Below, piece after piece: positions 38,853 through 47,165 of a DNA stretch of 64,000 bases. Position numbers and translations under genes: made by a program. Numbering within the stretch: the first letter of the stretch is position 1; every line of letters starts with the position of its first letter. The stretch comes from Demequina sp. NBRC 110054 (GTDB lineage Bacteria; Actinomycetota; Actinomycetes; Actinomycetales; Demequinaceae), in NCBI RefSeq assembly GCF_002090115.1, contig NZ_BBRK01000004.1:806001-870000 (forward strand), read 5' to 3'. Under the pieces are notes generated by a model, which did no database searches, was not told the origin of the DNA, and saw only the letters and a program-made list of their open reading frames with translations.

Positions 38853-40607
38853 ATGTCGCAGCAGGACCACCATGTGGAACCGTCGACAGAGACGGTGACC
38901 GAGCCAGGCACGACCCCACCGACCCGCAGCATCACCCCCTGGGTGTTCTTCCCCTCCGCCGTCATCATCGTCGGCTTCGCGGCCTTCGCGATCGGTTGGC
39001 CAGACACCGCGAGCCAGGTGTTCAGCGACATCAACGGCTCGATCGTGGGAGCCCTGGGCTGGTACTACATCCTCGCCGTCGCGATCTTCGTCGCGTTCTC
39101 CTTCTACATGGGGCTGAGCCGCTTCGGCCGCATCCGCCTGGGCAAGGAGTCCGACAGACCTGAGTTCTCGACCGGGTCCTGGTTCTCGATGCTGTTCGCG
39201 GCGGGAATGGGCATCGGCCTGGTGTTCTGGGGCGTGGCCGAGCCTCTCAACCACTTCGCCAACCCGCGACCCTCCGTGGCGGGCGGCTCGACCGAGGACA
39301 TCGCGGAGCTCGCGATCAACCAGTCGTACATGCACTGGGGCATCCATGCGTGGGCGATCTACGCGGTCATCGGCGCCGCGATCGCGTACACGGTCCATCG
39401 GCTGGGCAAGCCGATGTCGATCCGCTGGTCCCTGCAGCCCGTGCTGGGCAATCGCGTGAAGGGTGGCCTCGGGCACGCGATCGACGTCGCCGCGGTGGTT
39501 GGCACCCTCTTCGGTGTCGCGACCTCGCTGGGGCTGGGCGTCAGCCAGATCGCGTCGGGCCTCGAGGCCGTCGAGCTGCTGTCGAGCCCCGGCAACGTCG
39601 CCAAGGTCGTGCTGATCGGCCTCATCACCGCGGTCTCCGTGATGTCGCTCCTGTCGGGGGTCGGCAAGGGCATCAAGTGGCTGTCCAACGCGAACCTCGT
39701 GCTCGCGGGCGCGCTGCTCGTGTTCGTGCTCATCGCGGGACCGACCCTGTTCCTCGCGCGCGAGTTCGTGCAGTCCCTGGGCACGTACATGCAGAACTTC
39801 ATCGGGCTCACCTTCGACGTCTCCGCGTATCAGGGCGAGGCCGGGCAGACGTGGCAGGCCGGTTGGACCACCTTCTACTGGGGGTGGTGGATCGCGTGGG
39901 CCCCGTTCGTCGGGATCTTCATCGCGCGCATCTCCAAGGGCCGCACGGTCGCCGAGTTCGTGGCCGGCGTGCTCGCCGTGCCTACGGTCATCACGTTCCT
40001 GTGGTTCTCGATCATGGGCGGGACCGCGCTCTATCAGGAGATGAACGGCGACGGCGGGCTCATCGCCGCCGACGGCTCGGTGGACTCGACGATGTCGCTG
40101 TTCACGCTGCTCGCCGATCTCCCCGGCGGCTACCTGGTGTCCATCGGCGCGATCATCCTCATCGCGCTGTTCTTCATCACGTCGTCCGACTCGGGCTCGC
40201 TCGTGGTGTCCATGCTCACCGCGGACGGCACCGATGATCCGCCGACCTGGGTGCGCCTGTTCTGGGGCATCACCGAGGGCGTGCTCGCCGCCGCGCTGCT
40301 TCTCGCGGGTGGCCTCGGCGCGCTCCAGACGGCGTCGATCATCGCGGCGCTGCCCTTCTCGATCGTGATGCTCCTCATGGTCGTGTCGCTGTGGAAGATG
40401 TTCCATGCGGAGCACATGAGGTACGAGTTCGAGGACCGACAGGAGCTGCTGTCGGAGATCGGCGACCACTACGGCCTCGAGCCCTCTCCCCCTGCCGTGC
40501 AGTCCGCGACGCGCTCCCCCCTGTCGAGGCTCCGCGGCCTCCGGCTGAAGCAGAGGCCCGCGAAGGCGGAGCCGAGCACGCCGGAACCGACCACGCCCGA
40601 GGAGTGA
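38853..40607 (+). CDS. BCCT-family transporter (betaine/choline/carnitine)
   Basis: The 584-residue protein has about 12 helices and the BCCT signature FYWGWWIAWAPFVGIFIARISKGRT, plus GMGIGLVFWGVAEPL with the glycine-rich first substrate helix of the sodium-coupled type. It should import glycine betaine, choline or a related trimethylammonium compound for osmoprotection. Charged N- and C-terminal tails (the latter with Arg clusters and Pro/Glu repeats) resemble the osmosensing tails of BetP. It lies alone between katA and the SulP gene. Confidence 0.95.
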   Translation: MSQQDHHVEPSTETVTEPGTTPPTRSITPWVFFPSAVIIVGFAAFAIGWPDTASQVFSDINGSIVGALGWYYILAVAIFVAFSFYMGLSRFGRIRLGKESDRPEFSTGSWFSMLFAAGMGIGLVFWGVAEPLNHFANPRPSVAGGSTEDIAELAINQSYMHWGIHAWAIYAVIGAAIAYTVHRLGKPMSIRWSLQPVLGNRVKGGLGHAIDVAAVVGTLFGVATSLGLGVSQIASGLEAVELLSSPGNVAKVVLIGLITAVSVMSLLSGVGKGIKWLSNANLVLAGALLVFVLIAGPTLFLAREFVQSLGTYMQNFIGLTFDVSAYQGEAGQTWQAGWTTFYWGWWIAWAPFVGIFIARISKGRTVAEFVAGVLAVPTVITFLWFSIMGGTALYQEMNGDGGLIAADGSVDSTMSLFTLLADLPGGYLVSIGAIILIALFFITSSDSGSLVVSMLTADGTDDPPTWVRLFWGITEGVLAAALLLAGGLGALQTASIIAALPFSIVMLLMVVSLWKMFHAEHMRYEFEDRQELLSEIGDHYGLEPSPPAVQSATRSPLSRLRGLRLKQRPAKAEPSTPEPTTPEE

Positions 40608-40650
40608 CCGCGCTGCCCGAGCAGCGGTGCGGGGCGCGGACGTCCCCATG

Positions 40651-40835
40651 GACGATGCGGCATGGGCCAGGGACGGGGCGAGCGCGCCCTGGCGCCCGGA
40701 CGATGTGGCGTGCGGCACGCTCCAGGGGGCCCGCCGGGCGCATCGGGTAGCCTGGACGACGGCCATCGCAGGCCTCCCCTCTCGATGACGCGCTCAGGCG
40801 CGCGTTCGCGCCTGCCCGACTGACGCATCGTCCCT
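40651..40835. repeat. Dispersed 12-mer cluster upstream of the SulP gene
   Basis: GGACGATGCG (40651-40660), GGACGATGTG (40698-40707) and CGCATCGTCCCT (40824-40835) lie in one intergenic gap. The last is within the 20-mer also found at 444-463. No gene is seen in this 246-bp gap. Confidence 0.65.
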
Positions 40836-40853
40836 GTCCCCGTTGGAGACCTC

Positions 40854-42401
40854 ATGAGCACTCCCGCCGCCAGCCCGCGCACGTCCACCGGCGTACCCGA
40901 GGTGACGAACCGCTTCGGCACCCCCTGGGACCCACGTTCGTGGCGCCGTCCCGAGTGGCTGAGCCCCAAGGTGATGCGCACCGAGCTGCTCGCCGGCCTC
41001 GTCGTCGCGCTCGCGCTGATCCCCGAGGCGATCTCGTTCTCGATCATCGCGGGAGTCGACCCGCGCGTGGGTCTGTTCGCGTCGTTCACGATGGCGGTCG
41101 CGATCGCCTTCCTCGGCGGCCGCCCCGCGATGATCTCGGCCGCCACCGCCGCGGTCGCCCTCGTGGTGGCGCCGCTCGCGCGCGACTACGGGCTCGACTA
41201 CCTCATCGCGGCCGTCATCCTCGGCGGCATCTTCCAGGTGGTGCTCGCGCTGCTCGGCGTCGCGAAGCTCATGCGCTTCATCCCGCGCTCGGTCATGATC
41301 GGCTTCGTCAACTCGCTCGCGATCCTCATCTTCATGGCGCAGCTGCCGCACCTCACCGACGTGTCGTGGGTCGTGTACGTGCTCGTCGCCGTGGGACTCG
41401 CGATCATCGCGCTGCTCCCCCGGCTCACGACCGTCGTGCCCGCGCCGCTTGTCGCGATCGTCCTGCTCACCATCGTGACCGTCGCGTTCAGCATGGCTGT
41501 GCCGACCGTCGGCGACGAGGGCGCGCTGCCCGAGGGCCTGCCCACGCTGTTCTTCCCGAACGTGCCGTTCAGCCTCGAGACGCTTGAGATCGTCGCGCCC
41601 TACGCGCTCGGCATCGCTCTCGTCGGCCTGCTCGAGTCGCTCATGACCGCGAAGCTCGTCGACGACGTCACGGACACCCACTCCGACAAGACGCGCGAGG
41701 CCTGGGGCCAGGGCGCTGCGAACATCATCACCGGCTTCTTCGGCGGCATGGGCGGCTGCGCGATGATCGGCCAGACCATGATCAACGTCAAGGTCGGCCG
41801 TGCGCGCACGCGCCTCTCGACGTTCGCCGCGGGAATCTTCCTGCTGATCCTCATCCTCGCGCTCGGCGACCTGGTCGCGATGATCCCGATGGCCGCGCTC
41901 GTCGCGGTGATGATCTTCGTGTCGTGGGCCACGTTCGACTGGCACTCGATCCGCCCGTCGACGCTGCGTCGCATGCCTCGCTCGGAGACCTCGGTCATGC
42001 TCGTGACCGTCGCGATCGTGGTCGCGACCCACAACCTGGCGTACGGCGTCGTCGCTGGCGTCGTGCTGGCCTCCGTGCTGTTCGCGCGCAGGGTCGCGCA
42101 CATCGCCGAGGTCGAGGGGGGCGAGGTCGTGGACGGCGTGCGCCGGTACACGGTGTCCGGCGAGCTGTTCTTCGCGTCGTCCAACGATCTCTACAGCCAG
42201 TTCGACTACGCGGGCGACCCCGACAAGGTGATCATCGACATGACGCACTCGCACGTGTGGGACGCCTCGACGGTCGCCGCGCTCGACTCGATCGAGTACA
42301 AGTACGAGAATCATGGGAAGAGCGTCGAGATCGTGGGTCTCAACGACGCGTCGCAGGAGTTCCACGGCCGGATCTCGGGCCACCTGGGAAGCGGCCACTA
42401 G
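40854..42401 (+). CDS. SulP-family anion transporter with STAS domain
   Basis: The 515-residue protein has 10-12 helices with the SulP features LVVALALIPEAISFSIIAGVDP, GRPAMISAATAAVALVVAPL and GMGGCAMIGQTMINV. A C-terminal STAS domain follows (VIIDMTHSHVWDASTVAAL). Family members carry sulfate, bicarbonate or dicarboxylates; the substrate is not clear. There is no carbonic anhydrase gene beside it. GGAG precedes the ATG. The 246-bp gap upstream holds three copies or variants of the dispersed 12-mer and a possible promoter. Confidence 0.93.
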   Translation: MSTPAASPRTSTGVPEVTNRFGTPWDPRSWRRPEWLSPKVMRTELLAGLVVALALIPEAISFSIIAGVDPRVGLFASFTMAVAIAFLGGRPAMISAATAAVALVVAPLARDYGLDYLIAAVILGGIFQVVLALLGVAKLMRFIPRSVMIGFVNSLAILIFMAQLPHLTDVSWVVYVLVAVGLAIIALLPRLTTVVPAPLVAIVLLTIVTVAFSMAVPTVGDEGALPEGLPTLFFPNVPFSLETLEIVAPYALGIALVGLLESLMTAKLVDDVTDTHSDKTREAWGQGAANIITGFFGGMGGCAMIGQTMINVKVGRARTRLSTFAAGIFLLILILALGDLVAMIPMAALVAVMIFVSWATFDWHSIRPSTLRRMPRSETSVMLVTVAIVVATHNLAYGVVAGVVLASVLFARRVAHIAEVEGGEVVDGVRRYTVSGELFFASSNDLYSQFDYAGDPDKVIIDMTHSHVWDASTVAALDSIEYKYENHGKSVEIVGLNDASQEFHGRISGHLGSGH

Positions 42402-42486
42402 TCCACACGCGCGCGTGGGGCTTGTGCCCCTCAAGTACCCTTGGACGAAGGCATCGGCGCGCTGTGCGCCACCAGGAGGAGAGTTC

Positions 42487-43353
42487 ATGAACGCGGAAGA
42501 TCGCGGCACGAAGCCCGTCACCGGTGAGAACGCGTGGGCGCCTGCGTCCGCGACGAAGCCGCCGTCGGTGACGCCCGCCTCGGGCAGCAACCCGCAGCGC
42601 ACCTCGCTGCGCTCGGGACAGATCCCCACGCGCCCCGTCACCGGTGAGACGCCGACGCGTCCGACCACGGGTCAGAGCCCGATGCGCCCGACGACCGGTC
42701 AGAGCGCGACCCGTCCCGTCTCCGGACAGGCCCCGACTGCTCCCCGCAGCGCGACCAACGTCTTCGCCCCCGGTGCGGCGACCGCTCCCGTGCGTCCCGC
42801 GGGCAGCCAGACCCAGTCCGTGAGCACCGCGCCCGCGCAGCCGGCGAGCCCCGCGGCGCCGAAGCCCGCGACCAAGGCGCCCGCGTCCGACGAGACCGAG
42901 ACGGCCTTCGGCAAGATCAAGGCCTCCGCGACCCGCGCCAAGAACGAGGTCCGCTCGGCCGACCCGATCGCGGCGTCCGCGCACAAGGGCGGACCGCGCA
43001 AGGTCCGCGTCCTGGTGTCGCGCGTCGACCCGTGGTCGGCCCTCAAGATCGGCTTCCTGCTGTCGATCGCAGTGGGCATCATGCTCGTCGTCGCGGTCTA
43101 CGTGCTGTGGAACGTGCTCAACACCATGGGCATCTTCACGACGATCAACGACTGGATCCTCACGCTGTTCCCGGAGGACAGCGAGCTGGACCTCATGCAG
43201 TTCTTCGATCTCAACAAGATCATGGCGGCGACCACGCTGATCGCCGTGGTCGACGTGGTCCTGCTCACCGCGCTCGCGACGATCTCCGCGTTCCTCTACA
43301 ACGTGATCTCCGCGGTCGTGGGCGGCTTCTACGTCACCCTCACCGACGACTGA
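42487..43353 (+). CDS. DUF3566 membrane protein
   Basis: The 288-residue protein has a ~175-residue disordered N-terminal region with TxRPVTG-like repeats (RPVTGETPTRPTTGQSPMRP), then a DUF3566 domain with two helices (GFLLSIAVGIMLVVAVYVLW and TTLIAVVDVVLLTALATISAF). In actinobacteria this gene normally follows gyrA directly and precedes tRNA-Ile and tRNA-Ala; here it keeps the tRNAs but is 11.5 kb from gyrA. Function unknown. AGGAGGAG precedes the ATG. Confidence 0.93.
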   Translation: MNAEDRGTKPVTGENAWAPASATKPPSVTPASGSNPQRTSLRSGQIPTRPVTGETPTRPTTGQSPMRPTTGQSATRPVSGQAPTAPRSATNVFAPGAATAPVRPAGSQTQSVSTAPAQPASPAAPKPATKAPASDETETAFGKIKASATRAKNEVRSADPIAASAHKGGPRKVRVLVSRVDPWSALKIGFLLSIAVGIMLVVAVYVLWNVLNTMGIFTTINDWILTLFPEDSELDLMQFFDLNKIMAATTLIAVVDVVLLTALATISAFLYNVISAVVGGFYVTLTDD

Positions 43354-43453
43354 TCCTCGTCACCGACCGTCCCGATGCCGGGGCCGGGGGCCGATTTGGT
43401 TCCCGCCCCGCGCGTTTGGTATGGTTTATCGCCGCGGCCAAGCCGCGGTGAAC

Positions 43454-43527
43454 GGGCCCATAGCTCAGGCGGTTAGAGCGCTTCGCTGATAACGAAGAGG
43501 TCGGAGGTTCAAGTCCTCCTGGGCCCA
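43454..43527 (+). tRNA. tRNA-Ile (GAT)
   Basis: A 74-nt cloverleaf: acceptor GGGCCCA/TGGGCCC, D-loop AGCTCAGGCGGTTAGAGC, anticodon GAT at 43488-43490 in CTGATAA, T-arm GGAGGTTCAAGTCCTCC. CCA is not encoded. Confidence 0.98.
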
Positions 43528-43627
43528 CGGAAGACGACCGGACGGTCGTGCCGGACTTCAGGTCGATGCGGCGCAGCCGCTCCCTACCGGTCCTCCAGAT
43601 CCCGTGGGAGACTGGAATCTCCCACAC

Positions 43628-43700
43628 GGGGCCTTGGCGCAATTGGTAGCGCACCTGCTTTGCAAGCAGGGGGTTAGGGGTTCGAGTCCCCTAGGCTCCA
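43628..43700 (+). tRNA. tRNA-Ala (TGC)
   Basis: A 73-nt cloverleaf: acceptor GGGGCCT/AGGCTCC with a G-U pair, anticodon TGC at 43661-43663 in the loop TTTGCAA, T-arm AGGGGTTCGAGTCCCCT. CCA is not encoded. It follows tRNA-Ile by 100 bases, the usual pair after DUF3566. Confidence 0.98.
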
Positions 43701-43705
43701 CGAGA

Positions 43706-43734
43706 AATGCCCGATGCGGATCGCATCGGGCATT
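43706..43734. terminator. Terminator after the tRNA pair
   Basis: AATGCCCGATGCG-GAT-CGCATCGGGCATT is a perfect 13-bp stem with a 3-nt loop, between the tRNAs and a convergent gene. Confidence 0.9.
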
Positions 43735-43760
43735 CGTCGTGTGTGGCGGGCTGGGGCCCG

Positions 43761-44063
43761 TCACACACCCGTGCCGCCGAAAGCGCGGTGCGCGTTGTCG
43801 AACCTCACGCGCGCGTTCGGGTCGTCGACCACGAAAGGCGTGTCGCCTCCGCCGCACAGCTGGCAATCGCGAGGCATGCGGCCGGTCCTCCCCCGAGGTG
43901 AGTCCTGCCACGAGTGGCCGCACGTCTCAGACGACCACCACACCCTGCGGAACGACCTCGCGGACACGTCCGCGGCGGTGAGCGGAGCGTTGCGCTCCAC
44001 GTCGAACTCCTTGGCCAGCTCGGGCCAGCGCTCCGCGAGTGAGCGCGTTCCCGGGATCTTCAT
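43761..44063 (-). CDS. Zinc-ribbon domain protein (DUF4379-like)
   Basis: The 100-residue protein starts MKIPGTRSLAERWPELAKEF, with GGGGGAAG before the ATG. The pattern LAERWPELAKEFDVERN..LTAADVSARSFRRVWW..CGHSW..CQLCGG matches the probable zinc-ribbon domain DUF4379, which often recurs as tandem units in larger actinobacterial proteins. Here a single unit is present with two Cys pairs (Cys/His in ETCGHSW and CQLC). Function unknown. It is divergent from the DUF2510 gene. Confidence 0.75.
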   Translation of the reverse strand: MKIPGTRSLAERWPELAKEFDVERNAPLTAADVSARSFRRVWWSSETCGHSWQDSPRGRTGRMPRDCQLCGGGDTPFVVDDPNARVRFDNAHRAFGGTGV

Positions 44064-44157
44064 GCTTCCCCCATGTGTGATCTTCCCCTTTCTGAGCGTA
44101 CAGGCACCGAGGGACGTACAGTCATGAGGAGACATCCGTTCGGCTGAGGGGGTCGCG

Positions 44158-45009
44158 ATGAGCACCACGCCCGACTGGCACGAGGATCCGACGGCGCCAG
44201 GATCCGGCAGGCAGCGCTACTGGGATGGCGCGCAGTGGACCGACTGGGTCATGGACCCGGGCGCGACCGAGGCGAGGGCCCTCCCCGTCGCCGACGCGCA
44301 GGCCGAGGCGGCCGCGGCGCCGACGCAGCAGATGCCTGCCGCTGAGCCGAGCCCCACGACGACTTCGATGCCGACCTCCGACGCGAGAGAATCTGCCGGA
44401 GCGGCGCCTCAGTCCGGCGCGCAGTACGCCGCGGCGCCAGGCCAGGCGCCCGTGGGTCAGCAGCCCGCCGAGAAGAGCAAGGCCCCGATGATCATCGGCA
44501 TCGTGGTCGGCGTGATCCTGCTGATCGGCGTCGGTGGCGTGATCCTCGCGGGACTGCTGCTGAACAAGGCGAGCGACACCGTCTCCGACGCGCTCGATGA
44601 TCTGGCCGCGTCCGCATCGTCCGGGCTCGACGACTGGGAGTCCTGGGCGGCCGAGATCACCGAGGACGCTGAGGATCTCGAGGAGGCCTTCGGCGACCTG
44701 ACCGCCGACCCGTCGGTCACGGCGTCGTGGGACGCGTGGCCCGACGGCGACGATCCCGAGGAGACCTACCTGTGGGTGCTCGACCTGTGGGACACGGGGC
44801 TGGACGAGGACACTCAGCTCGAGGCCGGCTACTGGGTGTGCGAGCAGTTCGAGGGCGGTGCGACCGACTCGTACGAGGACATCAGCCAGCTGCTCACGGA
44901 CACCTCCGACCGGTACGGCGTCGACGAGTGGGTCGCCGCCGGCGTGATGAGCGCGGCCATCGAGCTGTGCCCGGACTGGACGGACGCGCTCAACGAGGCG
45001 TGGGGCTGA
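44158..45009 (+). CDS. DUF2510 membrane protein
   Basis: The 283-residue protein has an N-terminal DUF2510 domain (DWHEDPTAPGSGRQRYWDGAQW). A low-complexity Ala/Pro/Gln linker, one membrane helix (MIIGIVVGVILLIGVGGVIL) and an acidic extracellular region (SYEDISQLLTDTSDRYGVDE, ELCPDWTDALNEAWG) follow. DUF2510 proteins are actinobacterial and of unknown role. The outer part resembles DUF732-like domains with two cysteines. GAGGGGG lies upstream of the ATG. Confidence 0.85.
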   Translation: MSTTPDWHEDPTAPGSGRQRYWDGAQWTDWVMDPGATEARALPVADAQAEAAAAPTQQMPAAEPSPTTTSMPTSDARESAGAAPQSGAQYAAAPGQAPVGQQPAEKSKAPMIIGIVVGVILLIGVGGVILAGLLLNKASDTVSDALDDLAASASSGLDDWESWAAEITEDAEDLEEAFGDLTADPSVTASWDAWPDGDDPEETYLWVLDLWDTGLDEDTQLEAGYWVCEQFEGGATDSYEDISQLLTDTSDRYGVDEWVAAGVMSAAIELCPDWTDALNEAWG

Positions 45010-45073
45010 GCCTCCTGCGGACCGCGCTCCGGCGCCTCGCGGACGGCCTTCCGTCCGGCGGGTAGGTGACTTT

Positions 45074-45101
45074 CCCAACCTTTCACGATCCGGCTACGTT
45101 C
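45074..45101 (+). promoter_or_regulatory. ECF-sigma-like promoter of secreted repeat gene 1
   Basis: CCCAACC (45074-45080) and CGTTC (45097-45101) are separated by 16 bases, the spacing and motif type (AAC ... CGT) of ECF sigma promoters. The same arrangement precedes the second copy of the gene. Confidence 0.6.
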
Positions 45102-45163
45102 TCTGTGTGAGTCTGGTCGCACGCGAACCAAGCTGTGCGCGCTCCGAAGGGGAAGGTAGTGCC

Positions 45164-46099
45164 GTGATCGAGAGAATGGTCGCTGAGGGTCCGTCGTCAT
45201 CGCGCATGCGCGCGGGTGTGGTGGGTGCGCTCCTAGGTCTGGTGGTGATGGCCGCGTCGGTGCTGGTGAGCGTGCCGGCGTCCGCAGACGAGAGCCTGGA
45301 GTTCTCGTCGACGCCGCAGGGCACGATCACGGGGGTGGCGAAGAAGGATCGGGTGCTGACGGCCGAGGTGGGCGAGTGGGTGCCGACTCCGGATTCGTAC
45401 GCGTTCCAGTGGTATCGGGACGGTGTCGCGATCGAGGGTGCGACGGAGCAGACGTACACCGTGACCAAGGAGGACCGGGGCACCTATCTGACGGTCGACG
45501 TGACGGCCTCGAAGTCGGGCTACGCGGACGCGACGGTGCTCAGCCAGGAGCGCCGCGTCAAGAACATCTTCACGAAGGCCGGTACGCCTCGGGTCCCGTG
45601 GGTGACCAAGGTGGGACGGACGCTCAGGGCGAGCACCGGCTACTGGTACCCCACGCCGAAGTCGCTCACCTACCAGTGGCTGCGTGATGGCGAGCCGATC
45701 GAGGGCGCGACCAATGAGACCTACACGACCACCAAGGCCGACCGTGGCCACTACCTCAAGGTCACCGTCACCGCGAAGCGCCCGGGCTTCAACACGGCGT
45801 CGCGCACGAGCGAGGCGAAGTACGTGCAGAAGGCGTTCCACTATGCGCCCGATGCGAGGATCGTGGGAACGCCGGAGGTCGGCGAGACCCTGACCGCGAT
45901 TCACGGTCAGTGGGAGCCCCAGCCCGACAGCTTCACCTTCTACTGGAAGCGCAACGGCAAGAAGATCGAGGGTGCGACAGGCAAGACGTACACGTTGACC
46001 GAGGCCGACCGCGGCACCAACATCAAGGTGAAGATCGTCGGGCACAAGGCCCGCTACTTCTCCAAGGACAAGATCAGCGACATCGTCACCGTCCAGTAG
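45164..46099 (+). CDS. Secreted repeat protein, copy 1
   Basis: The 311-residue protein has a signal peptide (MRAGVVGALLGLVVMAASVLV to VPASADE) and three ~85-residue repeats. Each follows the pattern V-x-R-x-L-TA-x-x-G-x-W-x-P-x-P-x-S-Y-x-F-Q-W-x-R-D-G-x-x-I-E-GAT-x-x-TYT-x-T-x-x-DRG. This is the bacterial Ig-like repeat found in actinobacterial surface proteins. There is no anchor, so it is probably released or wall-associated. GTG 45164 is chosen because GGGGAAGG precedes it and because it gives exactly the length of copy 2. Function unknown. Confidence 0.87.
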   Translation: MIERMVAEGPSSSRMRAGVVGALLGLVVMAASVLVSVPASADESLEFSSTPQGTITGVAKKDRVLTAEVGEWVPTPDSYAFQWYRDGVAIEGATEQTYTVTKEDRGTYLTVDVTASKSGYADATVLSQERRVKNIFTKAGTPRVPWVTKVGRTLRASTGYWYPTPKSLTYQWLRDGEPIEGATNETYTTTKADRGHYLKVTVTAKRPGFNTASRTSEAKYVQKAFHYAPDARIVGTPEVGETLTAIHGQWEPQPDSFTFYWKRNGKKIEGATGKTYTLTEADRGTNIKVKIVGHKARYFSKDKISDIVTVQ

Positions 46100-46123
46100 C
46101 GACGGGATGCGGGAGAGGGTCGC

Positions 46124-46151
46124 CCCAACCTTTCGTGTGCGGGCCTCGTCC
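46124..46151 (+). promoter_or_regulatory. ECF-sigma-like promoter of secreted repeat gene 2
   Basis: CCCAACC (46124-46130) and CGTCC (46147-46151), again 16 bases apart. The sequence between and around is not otherwise conserved with copy 1, which argues that the two motifs are kept by selection. Confidence 0.6.
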
Positions 46152-46229
46152 TGACTGTGACATCAACGGTGCGATGGTCGCCCGGGTGAGCCCGCGCGAC
46201 CATCGTGACCAGAAGCAGGGGGAACCAAC

Positions 46230-47165
46230 GTGACTGAATCGCATGGGCTGATGGAGCCAAGGACGACGCGTATCCGCGCGGGTGTGGTGGGTGCGCTCCT
46301 CGGTCTGGTGGTGATGGCCGCGTCGGTGCTGGTGAGCGTGCCGGCGTCCGCAGACGAGAGCCTGGAGTTCTCGTCGACGCCGCAGGGCACGATCACGGGG
46401 GTGGCGAAGAAGGATCGGGTGCTGACGGCCGAGGTGGGCGAGTGGGTGCCGACTCCGGATTCGTACGCGTTCCAGTGGTATCGGGACGGCGTGGCGATCG
46501 AGGGTGCGACGGAGCAGACGTACACGGTGACCAAGGAGGACCGGGGCACCTATCTGACGGTCGACGTCACGGCCTCGAAGTCGGGCTACGCGGACGCGAC
46601 GGTGCTCAGCCAGGAGCGCCGCGTCAAGAACATCTTCACGACGGCCTCCACACCGTGGGTCCCGTGGGTGACCAAGGTGGGACGGACCCTCAAGGCGGGC
46701 ACCGGCTACTGGTACCCGATTCCGAAGTCGCTCACCTACCAGTGGCTGCGCGACGGCGAGCCGATCGAGGGCGCGACGAATGAGACCTACACGGTGGCCA
46801 AGGCCGACCGTGGCCACCACCTCAAGGTCACCGTCACCGCGAAGCGCCCCGGTTTCAACACGGCGTCGCGCACGAGCGAGGCGAAGTACGTGAAGAAGGG
46901 CTTCCACTATGCGCCCGATGCGAGGATCGTGGGAACGCCGGAGGTCGGCGAGACCCTGACCGCGATTCACGGTCAGTGGGACCCCCAGCCCGACACCTAC
47001 TCCATCTACTGGAGGCGCAACGGCGCGGTGATCGACGGCGCGACGGGCAGGTACTACACGCTGACCGAGGCCGACCGCGGCAAGGAGATCAAGGCCGTGA
47101 TCGTCGGTTACAAGGCCGGCTACTTCTCCAAGAAGAAGGTCAGCGACACAGTCACGGTCGAGTAG
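46230..47165 (+). CDS. Secreted repeat protein, copy 2
   Basis: This 311-residue protein is a tandem paralogue of the gene at 45164-46099, with the same signal peptide and three Ig-like repeats. The first ~130 residues are nearly identical in protein and DNA; the third repeat differs most (IYWRRNGAVIDGATGRYYTL against FYWKRNGKKIEGATGKTYTL). GTG 46230 follows AGGGGGAAC. Its 3' end overlaps the convergent benE gene by 14 bases. Function unknown; secretion and surface display are inferred. Confidence 0.87.
   Translation: MTESHGLMEPRTTRIRAGVVGALLGLVVMAASVLVSVPASADESLEFSSTPQGTITGVAKKDRVLTAEVGEWVPTPDSYAFQWYRDGVAIEGATEQTYTVTKEDRGTYLTVDVTASKSGYADATVLSQERRVKNIFTTASTPWVPWVTKVGRTLKAGTGYWYPIPKSLTYQWLRDGEPIEGATNETYTVAKADRGHHLKVTVTAKRPGFNTASRTSEAKYVKKGFHYAPDARIVGTPEVGETLTAIHGQWDPQPDTYSIYWRRNGAVIDGATGRYYTLTEADRGKEIKAVIVGYKAGYFSKKKVSDTVTVE

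Noticed and set aside
40794-42668. 624-codon open frame antisense to the SulP gene
   Set aside because: His/Arg/Asp-rich shadow sequence; the sense frame has SulP and STAS motifs.
42402-43734. Integrative element at the tRNA-Ile/tRNA-Ala pair
   Set aside because: Both tRNAs are complete, no repeat of a tRNA 3' end was seen at the other edge of the accessory block, and there is no integrase gene.
43761-44168. Longer start for the zinc-ribbon gene
   Set aside because: The extra 35 residues have no family similarity and would overlap the promoter of the divergent DUF2510 gene. The internal ATG at 44063 has a strong ribosome site.
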